This document shows, in pieces, positions 45,883 through 55,912 of a DNA stretch of 64,000 bases. The notes under the pieces are model-generated. The model was given only the letters and a program-made list of their open reading frames with translations. It did not search any database and was not told the origin of the DNA. The number at the start of each line of letters is the position of its first letter. Positions within the stretch are counted from its first letter, which is position 1. The stretch is from Strobilurus pachycystidiatus (taxonomy: Eukaryota; Basidiomycota; Agaricomycetes; Agaricales; Physalacriaceae). The DNA lies in assembly GCA_019915135.1 (NCBI GenBank), contig JAHLMK010000010.1, positions 1,240,001 through 1,304,000 of the forward strand, written 5' to 3'. A program made the position numbers and the translations under genes.

Positions 45883-48222
45883 ATGGCGGGCACAAACAGC
45901 AACACCTTCAGTATCCCATCTTTTGATGCCGACTCGATGACACCACGCCCTCCACGGAACACGTTCAACAATCACGCGTTTGACAGCAGCGCGTTGATGG
46001 CTATGCCAGACAACTTCGAGTTTGGGGGCTCTTACAACACTGAAGCCACCCCATCCAACTCTGCCACAAACTCGACGACTCTTGGCAGTCCTTTCGACTA
46101 TGTGCCGAACAGCATGATGAGTTCAATGGGCTCATCCTACCATTCACAGAGTCTTCACCATGAAATACAGAGTCTTCAGCAGCGTCTTCTCCATGCTCAG
46201 TCAGAGATTCAGAGACTTAAGGGTGTCGAGTGCGTACTTTGGCTTTGACTGCTATTGTTACGCTGAGAATAACCATAGAGAGGCCCACCATACTCTTGTA
46301 TCGGCTGTTCAAGGACATCTATCTGTTCTAGCATCGGCATCGTCAGGGGCAGCCAGTTCGCCGACAACAACTGCAGCTGCTGCGGCTTCTGTAGGACCAC
46401 TCCTCTACAACGCACCAATCCAACTCGATGGAAAAGACGCCAAATACTCGAAAGTTCGGTTCTGGTTTGTTGCCCAGTGGAAGGCCCTCCAGGGAAAGGA
46501 TAACGGCAACACTACCATCGACATCGACTCTGACTCCGACAACGAAGACGACCCTTCTGATGACGACGGCCACCTTGATCAGAAGACTGTACTTGCGCTT
46601 CGACAAAAGCAACGCGGAAACTCACGCGCCTCTCAAGGCATCAACGTCTCGATGCGGTATGTCTCTGATCTAGAAGGCAATATCGTCGATGGCTTCCGGG
46701 CTACAGCTATCCGATCTTACGCAACTGGGCTATTTGGTAATCTCAAGGACATGGGTATGGCTCCTGCTACGTGGTCTGTAGCCTCGCAGTCTACTAAGAA
46801 CTACTTCTACACCGAGCTCTACACGGCGTATCCCGAGCTCTCCTATTGCGAGAGTAACTGGAAGGCCAACTTTCTTGCTACGAAGATATACCCCAACTGG
46901 TATGCAAAACACGCCAAAGCAAAGGAGTCGGCGAAGTCCAGGAAGAAGAAGTCGAAGCGGAAGCGTGCTACGTCCAGTGCCGCAGACGATTCAACCTCTC
47001 ATGCTCCCAAGCGCCCTTGTCCGGAGAAGGATGTACGTCTGTTCACTCATTGTGATATTCTTGACTTGACACTTCAGAAACAGAGCACCGATCCTGGACT
47101 GCTTGCCAACAACAACGAGGCCCCCGACGTATTCCTTCATCGTGTCGACACATCAAACACTTCTACAGAGACTCAATCTGGCCCTGCAGCGATGCTTCCG
47201 TCGGATTTGTCAGTTAACACATCGTCAGTCCCGCCTGCTGCACACGGAACATCGACTACCGGATCTACAACTGCGACAATGCCGCCAGCCACAGTACCAA
47301 CATCGAGCTTGACGCCTGCAACATCTGACTCGGCCCCATCAACGTCTGGAGTGGCGGTCTCCACTTCTAGTGCAAGTACTTCACCAGCTATGACTCCGAC
47401 GCAAGACTCGACAACATCAACGCCTCCTCTGGCGGGCTTGGTATCCAATTCAGCTACACCAGCATCTGCAGCAGTCCCGACTCCTAGTGCGGCTACTCCG
47501 CCATCTGCGGCTCCAATGCCTGACTCGACAACATCGGCGCCTCCAACGGCTCCGATAACCAACCCAGCTCCAGCTCTTGCAGTAGTTCCCACTTCTACTT
47601 CACCATCTTCGGCTCTAATGTCCGACTCGACAACATCGGCGCCTTCGACAGCGGCCACGTCTGGCTTGGACCTAGCGGGAATCTTGGTAAGTTGTTTGAT
47701 TGTGTCAGTATTGCACTCACTGAAGTATCTCATCCCAGCGGCAGAACCCGTTATACGCCAATATATCTCACAGCAATCCGTTTCCTGATGACGATCTCAT
47801 GGGTAATGCAGCACCACCATCGACCTCAGCAGACCCAGAGTCAGCAGCACGGCCACGCGGTGGCACGCGTAAAGCAGGAGGAGTCACAGCTAGGTAACGT
47901 ACTTCCCTTTCTCTTGTGCTTCACGCCAAGTAACACCTACATCCAGAGCGCTCTGCAAGCTAGATTGGTTGAAGAACAACAAGAACGGTACAAACACGGA
48001 CTATGGCATCTATTGGAAAGGCCTCAAGAGCTCGAATCCAGACGAACACAAGGCAAGTGCTCTTCTCACATATACGAGGCAAGCGACGACTCACAACACT
48101 ACTACCACAGAAATGGGTCGCAGCGGCAGAACGGGCGAACACTGCCAAATCACAGGTACGTCCATTTGTCCAAATTGAACCAGTCTGACGTGTTTTGGCA
48201 GGCGGCAGCGCCTCTAGAATAG
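45883..48222 (+). CDS. Transposon-neighbourhood hypothetical protein
   Basis: Seven exons give 678 residues: 45883-46229, 46279-47032, 47078-47686, 47739-47893, 47947-48052, 48111-48155 and 48202-48222. A helical N-terminus (HHEIQSLQQRLLHAQSEIQR, about 87-106) precedes a core with FRATAIRSYATGLFGNLKDM, PATWSVASQSTKNYFYTELY and ELSYCESNWKANFLATKIYP. Then come a basic nuclear-localisation-like patch (KSRKKKSKRKR), a long Ser/Thr/Pro-rich spacer and a C-terminal block, LKNNKNGTNTDYGIYWKGLK. I have the impression of similar proteins beside basidiomycete DNA transposons, but cannot name a family. Intron 5 (48053-48110) starts with GC rather than GT. The CACTA transposase lies 2.7 kb upstream on the same strand. 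Confidence 0.7.
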
Positions 48223-48989
48223 AGGAAATGGGCTCGAAGCACCCGACAGGCGGGAATCGGGATAGTCGGGTGGCGAAATATATGGATCAGTTTACGACCG
48301 AAATGAATGTATACCAGTGCATACCAAATTCAGATACATTTTCTATGATTGTACAGATACATTCAGAACAATCCAACTAGCAAGAATGCCCAATGGCCAA
48401 TTTCTATTCACATTCATTCCTTTGTATGTCGATGTTATCGGTTGCATTTCGTTGGACAGGATTCCATTGAATCGGAAAATTTAGCCATCGGAGTACATCA
48501 ACAAACAAACAAACGATCTGAATGTTTGTCAATGTAAGCACTTGTCACTGGGGGTCAATGGTTACATATTTAAATTTTTTTTTATTTACTTGCGGATTTT
48601 GACTCCGGAGTCCGGACGAGTTACTACTCACATGCCCTAGGACAGTAGGAGGGATCCCCCAACCCGGGTCCATTCTATTGTTTCCTTGTTACCATTGTTC
48701 GACGAAAGGGAAATGGAAATGGAAACGGATGGTCCGGGAGAACAAAAGACAAAAGGAGTGCAGAGCTCTTATAACGGAGAGGGGGGAGGATCGTTCTTTC
48801 ACCCCGACTACGACTACGACTTGGACAAGGTGCGTCTCCGAGTCCGCTGTGGTGTTTGGTGTTGGGTTGACTGGCTGACGATGGGATTGGATGTAGGCCC
48901 GGAGCCTGCATAGATTCTTTTTTTTGACGACGACGAATAGACGCTAGACGTCTACGCACTTGCACGACTCGCCCTACTAAACGATAAAC
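48223..48989. other. Promoter region of the CBM19 gene
   Basis: About 770 bases. The 3' half (from about 48650) is related to 28.8-29.17 kb, before the decayed copy. An AT-rich stretch (T9 at about 48577) lies near 48570. No separate gene seen. Confidence 0.45.
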
Positions 48990-50847
48990 ATGAAGACGTT
49001 CACCCTCCTGTGCCTCGCGGCCCTAGGCTCGCACGCCGCGCCGGCGCCTCGACACCCGCATCGGCTGAACGTGCGGCACAATTCGACGACGACATCGGCG
49101 GGATCTGGAACGAGCGCGGCACCCAGCACGAGCATCCAACTAGCGCAGGCGCTCAACGCAGAGTTCGCGACGCTCAGCGCGGGGGACGCGTGTGATGGTG
49201 CGTTCCCTTCCCCTTCCCCTTTCTCTTTCTCCTCCCACTAACCCCCTCCCCTTAGAAACCACCTTCCCCATCGCATGCATCTCCGCGTCCTTTGCACAAT
49301 GCGTCGGAGGCGCGTGGGTGCTGACGCCCTGCGCGGCGGGGACGCAGTGTTTTGCGCTCCCGTTGGTTAATAGTGTGGGGACGAGCGTGGGGTGTGATAC
49401 GGTGGTGGATGCGGATGCGCGGTTGGGGGTGACGGATGGCGGGGATGGGGAAGGGGATGATTGTGATGACGACGATGATGAGGGGGATGAGGGTGACGAC
49501 TGCGATGATGAGGATGAGGGGGACGACGAGGGTGACGACTGCGAGGACGAAGGGGACGAGGGGGCGTCTTCCACCGTCATTGTCATCAGTACCTCCACCT
49601 CCACCGTCATCGCCTCCGCTACCCCCACCACCTCCACCCCGACTTCCTCCGCTTCCCCCACCACCTCCACCCCGACTTCCTCCGCTTCCCCCACCACCAT
49701 CGCCGCCGCTTCGGCCATCAACAACGCCGCGGCGTTCACCACCCTCGCCCAGCCCGTCGAGTCCCACCTCGCTGTCACGTCCCCTCCTACTACTACCACC
49801 ACCACTAGCCACCTACTCGGCGATGCCCGTGGCGCGACCACGCCCGTCCCACTCACCGGCATCGGCCGCCGCGCTGAGCCCACCCCTAGGATGTTGGTGG
49901 TGAAGCGCCAGATCGTGAACGGGTTCACCACGGTGCCTATTCCCACCACGAGTCCTGGCGCGGCGGTTACTGTGATTGGGTTCAGCAGCGTCCCCGCCGA
50001 TCCTCGTGCGGCTAGTGCGTCGTCCATCGCGGCTGCTAGTGCGTCATCCGTCGCGGCGAAAATCGCATCGCTGGAGTCTAGACTCGCTGCTGCTACCTCC
50101 ATTGCCGCAGCATCCGCCACTGGCGCATTGTCATCCACTGGCACTGCCACCGGCGCAGCGTCATCTACTGGCACTGGCGCAGTGTTTGCCACTGCCACAA
50201 CGTCCGCCACTGACGCACTGTCCACTACAGAGTCTTCCACTGGTACTGCTACGGGTATCCTCACCGCCACACCCACAGGGCAATTCATCACGATAACGGA
50301 GACGGTCAGCGTGACGACCACCACGACTCTCTTGGTCGTGCCTGCTTCTTCATCCGAACCGGCCGTGGCTTCTGGGCCAGCTGTCATCTCCGGTTCCTCC
50401 GTCCTCTCAACGTCCTCTTCCACCCTCCCCACGTCCTCCTTCCCCACCACCACCGCAGTCTCAAGTACTACCACGTCCGCCGTCCCAGACGCGAGCGCCT
50501 CCGAGGCATCAGTGGAAGCAGCGGCGGAGGCGAGCGGGAAGAGCGTCGAGAGCGCGCGGAGGGCGTCGCTCTCTGCTGCTGCGAGTTCTGTTTTGGGTGC
50601 TGGTGCGGGGGCGACGACGACTAGCGGTGTGGATGCGGGGACGACTAGTCCTGTTATATCTGTGAGTGGTGTGGATGCCCCCGCCACGACGAGTGCTGCG
50701 GGGACGACTAGCGCTGGTGCCGCGGCGACGACCAGTCCTGTTGTGTCGTTGACTGCCGCGACGACTACGACGACCCCCACTCCCACTCCCACATCCACGA
50801 CGAGCGGGGGCGGGTTCCATTTCATCACCGCCGTAGGGCAGATTTAG
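48990..50847 (+). CDS. Secreted CBM19-like, Ser/Thr-rich protein
   Basis: Exons 48990-49197 and 49256-50847 encode 599 residues. A signal peptide (MKTFTLLCLAALGSHA) is followed by a carbohydrate-binding module 19-like domain at about 50-125 (SFAQCVGGAWVLTPCAAGTQ, then CFALPLVN, GTSVGCDT). CBM19 binds chitin in fungi. Next is an acidic stretch (about 130-170) with three GDDC repeats, then more than 400 residues rich in Ser, Thr and Ala, probably O-mannosylated. No catalytic domain or C-terminal membrane helix is seen, so it is likely a wall- or matrix-associated chitin-binding protein. A decayed copy lies at 28.8-29.6 kb. Confidence 0.8.
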
Positions 50848-50978
50848 GACGGTTACTTACTCTCTACTTGTATCGATTAGTATTTCCTTTCCCTCTATCC
50901 ATCCTTGTCTTCTTGTTAGCTGCGTATAATATACAAAATCGGAGTTCATTCACATTGACTCAACACACTACTGCGACA

Positions 50979-51070
50979 TCGGATATGGTGTAACGGCTAA
51001 CATTGCCGCCTCTCATATGTGAGGACTACTCCGTCCGCGGCAGCTCGGGGTTCGATTCCCCGTATCCGAA
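50979..51070 (+). tRNA. tRNA-Glu (anticodon CUC) with intron
   Basis: The acceptor stem TCGGATA pairs perfectly with TATCCGA. The A box is TGGTGTAACGGCTAACA. The anticodon stem GCCGC/GCGGC encloses C-T-CTC-A, so the anticodon lies at 51012-51014. A 20-bp intron (51016-51035) follows position 37. The T arm has the B box GGGTTCGATTCCC. Confidence 0.93.
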
Positions 51071-51091
51071 GTTCAATTTGTTGTCTAGATC

Positions 51092-51097
51092 TTTTTT
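51092..51097 (+). terminator. Pol III terminator of tRNA-Glu
   Basis: Six T residues about 20 bp after the tRNA end. Confidence 0.7.
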
Positions 51098-51139
51098 GGC
51101 CACGCGAGGCCGGCGGCGGTTTAGGGTAGGGTGGCGCAG

Positions 51140-51466
51140 TAGGGTGGCGCAGTAAACCTCGGCACTCGGTTTGAAACCGTTACTTACCGAGCCCTATTTT
51201 TGCCCAGGTTTCGATACCGTTACTAACAGTTTCGATACCGGCACGTGACCACTTCACGTGGCGGGCGCGCCGCCCTCCCGCCTCGTCCCCGCTCTCTTGG
51301 CGCCGGTGACTGGTTCCAGGTTACCGCAGCGCAGCGGCCCTCACGTGGGACAATCACGTGCTGGTATCGATACCAACCGCCGGGGGTTTTGATACTGTAT
51401 CGATACCGTTTAAAACCGTCATAAACCCTAGGTGTATCAAAACCTAGGGTTTACTGCGCCACCCTA
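51140..51466. mobile_element. Short TIR element (MITE-like), copy A
   Basis: The 327-bp element has perfect 19-bp terminal inverted repeats, TAGGGTGGCGCAGTAAACC at the left and its complement at the right. The interior is full of short words related to GGTATCGATACC and has no coding capacity. It inserted about 70 bp after tRNA-Glu. Extra TAGGGTGG fragments just to its left suggest repeated insertion at the same site. Confidence 0.85.
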
Positions 51467-51469
51467 GTT

Positions 51470-52656
51470 TAGGGTGGCGAAGTAAACCTCCCCCTCGGTA
51501 TCTTACCGGTTTTTTACCGACCCGTCCGGACCCTCCAGGTATCGATACGGTAAGTTACCGTCCGATAGTCACATGACTATTTCACGTGATGCTCGTGGCG
51601 CAATTTCCGCCCAGCTCAAAAGGACATGAGAATTTTGTTCCTGCAGCTCATAATCATTGCATTTTACCTCTTAATGTCAACTCTCAGTCTCGAGCTTTAA
51701 ATACCACCCTGTTTAGATGATCTGAGCCCTGCCACACCTCCCAATGTCATCCCGCCGCTTCCCGCCGCGCCGCGCGCCTCTCACGTGAATCTAGTGTTCA
51801 GTCCGGGTCGGGTCCGGGTGCCAGAGAGCTGACCCGACCCGGACCCGTCAAAACCCGGCACCCGAGGTCCCGGGTCCGGGTCCAAACCGGGTAAGTGGCC
51901 GGGTTTTGATCGTTTGGCGCGTAGCGCGCTCGCTTGTCCTCGTAACATAATGAACCCATATCAGAATGTTCGCCTCATTGAGCTCTACAGGATAGCACCC
52001 TTGTCCATGTTAAACGGATAAGATCTCGCCGAGATATGAATATAATACGCATTTTCGGAGCTTTTGCTCTGGTTGTTTGGCATATAACATAGTGTCCTGA
52101 GCTCGGAACACATTGAACCCAGACATCAAGAGATTTGTCTCAATAAGCACTACAAATTTGGTTTCTTGAACATGTCTTCCAGTGTAGATCTGACTGAGAT
52201 ATGAATATATTACGCATTTTCGGAGATTTTTGGTGCAAACTATATTCATATCTCGCTCAAATGGACTCCGTTCTTCATGATCAAAAAACCAAAATTGTAG
52301 TACTCATTGAGGCGCTTTTAATGGTATATGGGTCCATGGGGTCGCGAGCTCTGTACGCCTCACAATTCACGTCCGCGCACCTAATTTGGCACATATCCGG
52401 GTCAATCCGGGTTTCCGGGTTGACCTCGGGTTCTGAAATCATGACCCGGACCCGGCCCGAGTCATACCCGGACCCGGGACCCGTGCAAACCCGGCTGACC
52501 CGGGCTATTCACTACGTGAATCAGTCACGTGAAAGCATCACGTGGAGGTAACTTACCTACCCTCCAGCGGCCGAGGTATCTTACCAGTAAGTCACCGGTA
52601 ACAAACCGTCACAAACCGGTCCGGTACCGATACCTATGGTTTGCTTCGCCACCCTA
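51470..52656. mobile_element. Longer TIR element, copy B
   Basis: This 1187-bp element starts 3 bp after copy A and has 19-bp terminal repeats with one mismatch (TAGGGTGGCGAAGTAAACC and GGTTTGCTTCGCCACCCTA). Inside are two GC-rich clusters of GGGTCCGGGT-type words in both orientations (about 51800-51905 and 52390-52505). Between them lies an AT-rich part with a direct repeat GAGATATGAATATA/TTACGCATTTTCGGAG (about 52030 and 52196). No open frame of note, so it must rely on a transposase elsewhere. Confidence 0.75.
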
Positions 52657-52684
52657 AATTAGGGTGGCGCTAGGGTGGCAAAGT

Positions 52685-52970
52685 TAGGGTGGCGCAGTAA
52701 ACCTCGGCAGTCGGTTTGAAACCGTTACTTACCGACCTCCATTTTGGCTTAGGTTTCGATACCGGCACGTGATGCACACACCCGATGGACGTGCTGCCCT
52801 CCTGCCCCATCCCCGCCCTCTTGTCGCTTGCCCAGCAGCGGCGCGGCCATCACGTGCCGGTATCGAAACCTCCAAACCTACCCATTGACCTTTCAAAACT
52901 GTATCGATACTGTTAAAAACCGCAGTAAAGCCAAGGTGTATCAAAACCTAGGGTTTACTTCGCCACCCTA
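52685..52970. mobile_element. Short TIR element (MITE-like), copy C
   Basis: This 286-bp element shares TIRs (18 of 19 match) and interior with copy A; for example both start TAGGGTGGCGCAGTAAACCT, then GTTTGAAACCGTTACTTACC, and end with GTATCAAAACCTAGGGTTTA. The 28 bp between B and C contain two more broken TIR ends. Confidence 0.85.
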
Positions 52971-53220
52971 GCAAGGGCTGAGTAGGTCCAGCTGGCAATT
53001 ATTTGCAACTCAATCATGACCATCCTGTCTTATATTCTAAGATGCACAAACATAGTGTACAGAGTCTACCACAAACTCAGGCGTATCCACCAATAACACA
53101 AACCCAAATCTCAACATAAACACCTCAATGAAATCCAAATGATATGTTTCAAAGTGCACTGTCCTGAAAAAATCTGCCATACGAATGATGATGGATGTTG
53201 GCCAATGCATTGGATCCGGG

Positions 53221-54419
53221 TCATTGGTCAAGACTCTCCAATATTTGTTCAACTGATGTCACAGTGTGGTCCAAAGAGTATGCATTCCACTCTTTTGATT
53301 GCAAGACAAACTGCAAGGACTCAAGGTCCCTCAGCATGCCAATATCAAACTGCATGCCTGGGGATACTGTTATTGGAAAAGAATGTGCAAGGCCCAGAAT
53401 GATAGAGACTTACAATATCCTTCATAGATAACTGAATCCCCAGAACGATGGGCCTTCTCAATGATTGGAAGAGTAACATGGCGGAGTGTCCTACAGTTAA
53501 TGCTCAAGAGCCTTTCCACACTTGCAGAAATCTCATGAAAGTATCGCCATGGATGTATGTCCACGTCAAGGGACACGAGCTTCCTGCAATGCTCCCGCAG
53601 CCATTCGACCAAACCCAGGGAGTTGTCCCCACGTATACAGAGGTGTGAGATTGGAAGTAATGGCGGTGAGCTCTGAGATGGTGGGAATGACGGATAAGTG
53701 TACTGCGCCAATTTGACCGTCAATGATTCCAAGTGGGGAAGCCGAAACATACATGAGAGGAGGGTCGGGAGGTCGAGTCGGACTGTTTCCGATCTGGTTA
53801 AGCCGAAGGTATTGGGTGTAGGGTTCGCCCGGGGACAATCCCCGTAACAGAATGAAAGGGTAGTGAGGCTGGGAAGATATTGTGGGGCAAGGAGGATGAT
53901 GGGACGTGAGTTCTCGCCGACGTGGAGGTCCCGGATCTCGGCGCCTTGGACTCGGAGAAGATTTAGAGCACGTCGATAAGCACTGAGGGGTTTAGGCGTC
54001 ATACAAGAGTCTGTGAAGTCGAGAAGTCGAATATAGCGAGATAGTGTCTCGTACGGCGAGCGGAGCAGCTGGCACAGCTTGGTCGCACGCTGCGAGCTCG
54101 AGATTGAGAGCCGGAGTAGCTTTCTGCTACGTTCCACCCAGGCGTAGCAGACGAGGCTCGTGGATAGGAGAGTCGAGAGTTCCGTGATATAAGAGAAGAT
54201 GAGGTCAAGGATCTCATTGGGGAGGATGATGTTTGATGGGACGGCGGAAGGACTGGGAGGGCATCGATGTTTCCGAAGGTGCTGTATCGTGGGATGGACC
54301 ACCAGGGCGTCTATGGCCGTGAATCCACGAGCGGATGCGGTCCTGGAAGAGGCTACAACCCATGAACACCCTTTGTCCACCCAACCGACTCGTAAGAGGC
54401 GACTAGTCCGGCGCCGCAT
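53221..54419 (-). CDS. F-box domain protein
   Basis: Exons 53414-54419 and 53221-53366 encode 383 residues. The F-box lies at about residues 62-105 (SNIILPNEILDLIFSYITEL, then TSLVCYAWVERSRKLL). The remainder has the weak leucine-rich pattern of agaricomycete F-box proteins (LPSLTTLSFCYGD, LPHLESLTVKLA). Without the last intron the frame ends soon after 53414; splicing adds LRDLESLQFVLQSKEW and a clean stop. Likely an SCF ubiquitin-ligase adaptor of unknown target. The N-terminal 60 residues are basic and the start codon is uncertain. Confidence 0.82.
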
Positions 54420-54835
54420 TTCTGCAATTCTATGTGGAAAAGAAGGCCCTTATTTCGTCTCGACGCCACGACAATCGAGGAGAGTGCGCCGCTGCCGATG
54501 AAATCCTGCGAACGCCGAAGAAGAGGGAAGGAGGAAAGAACGTTATGTTATGACGGCTCGGAAGACACCCGGAGTTTACATGAATTGAATTACGCCTTGA
54601 TGGCGACCTCTGGCTGTTCAAGAAACTCGGCTGTACTTTGGCAAGCACCGCCGCTGGAGTCTCATTATGCGAAGTACTGCTGGCGACAAGGAAGGAAATC
54701 AATTGCGCCGCGCACCGTGATTTTGAACAACAATGTCAAACACGCAAAGTCTTGGCTCCTACCATGACGCACCGTTTTTGAATTTTCTTCACCATCTGTG
54801 ACACCGTCGCATGTTCTTCTTCACATACCCAGATC
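54420..54835. other. Intergenic region between divergent genes
   Basis: About 415 bases before the F-box gene (minus) and the doubtful gene at 54836 (plus). Nothing recognised. Confidence 0.35.
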
Positions 54836-55402
54836 ATGGCCGACGATGACCGTCGAACGAGAGGAGAGGTAAGTTCGAGCTTGCTGCCGGTGTGACTGCT
54901 CTTTCTACGGTAGCCGCATCTGTCTCCGTCCTCGCCGCAGCGACTCCGCAGCGTTCCCGCCAGTATCAATACTGCCACGGCCACCACCGACGGTCTGTGT
55001 CACAACGACGCTATCCAGGAGTGTCGGTATCAGTGTCGGCTTCTTTCCACATTCCCGATGTTGTCACTGCGTCTACCTCGACACCCGTGGCCGTGTCTTC
55101 CTCAACACCTGCGTCATCTCCTACCTACTCATGGATCCTCCAGCATCCTTGGCCGTCACTACCACTTCCGTGTCCATCACCTTGGCCGTTTCGGAGGCAC
55201 CCATCACGACGGCGTTCGAGCCATCGTCGACCGCGTTCGACTCTTTCTCCGGCCTTGCCGTCGTCAGTCCTTCCGCCAGTGCTACTATCTCGTCTGTCAC
55301 CACGAGGGCCTCTGTTACTACGTTCATTCGCTGTGGGCGCCCAAGGGTCTGAAGAAGCAGCGCCCCACGCGGAAACGAGCGGGCAAAGTGCTACGTACCT
55401 GA
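54836..55402 (+). CDS. Doubtful gene, possibly a broken Ser/Thr-rich protein gene
   Basis: ATG at 54836, exon 54836-54868, intron to 54913, then an open frame to 55402 (173 residues). The other two frames contain longer Ser/Thr/Ala/Val-rich stretches (TASTSTPVAVSSSTPASSPT, then LAVTTTSVSITLAVSEAPIT) that look like a secreted mucin-like region cut by frameshifts. I cannot decide between an intact basic protein and a decayed secreted one. Confidence 0.25.
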
Positions 55403-55912
55403 AGGCGTCGCTCTCCTGTGTCGTATCTGTGGGTGGCGCGACGATAGTAGTGCAATCATGGAACTTGTACCGAGACAACTACGACTACGGATCGGCTCCA
55501 TTCCATCAAGGCCGTCTAAAGGACTGCGTAGATTGTTTGTACGGCGCTTCTTATTTATGCGCTGTATTCATCAGCCTTGTCCTACATCATATCCTCGTAT
55601 ACGCACAAGTTATATACACACACACTTACATAATGATAGACAGATATTCACTTGTACCCACCTGCAGGACGTTGACGTGTTGTATCAATGGACTCATTGC
55701 GTTTGTATGCGTATAGAGTACACGGAGGTGCGCAGTGTACTTCTAGTCTCAAACATGGAATAATCATGATCCTCAAAGCCTTATTGCGACACGGAGGCTT
55801 CCATAAATGGATCGAAGAATTGAATGCACCCTGGGAGCTTTCTCATGCTCGTAGTTCCTGCGACGTACGGTCATCAGCGTCGCACGGTCAAATTCAACGC
55901 GCACTCGGCACC

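Noticed and set aside
49140..50828. Long 562-residue open frame on the minus strand
   Set aside because: It is the antisense of the Ser/Thr/Ala-rich CBM19 gene; the codon bias of that low-complexity region keeps the reverse frame open.
51121..51127. TTAGGG words at TIR ends, suggesting internal telomere repeats
   Set aside because: Single TTAGGG units only, always followed by TGGCG of the TIR; no tandem telomeric array.
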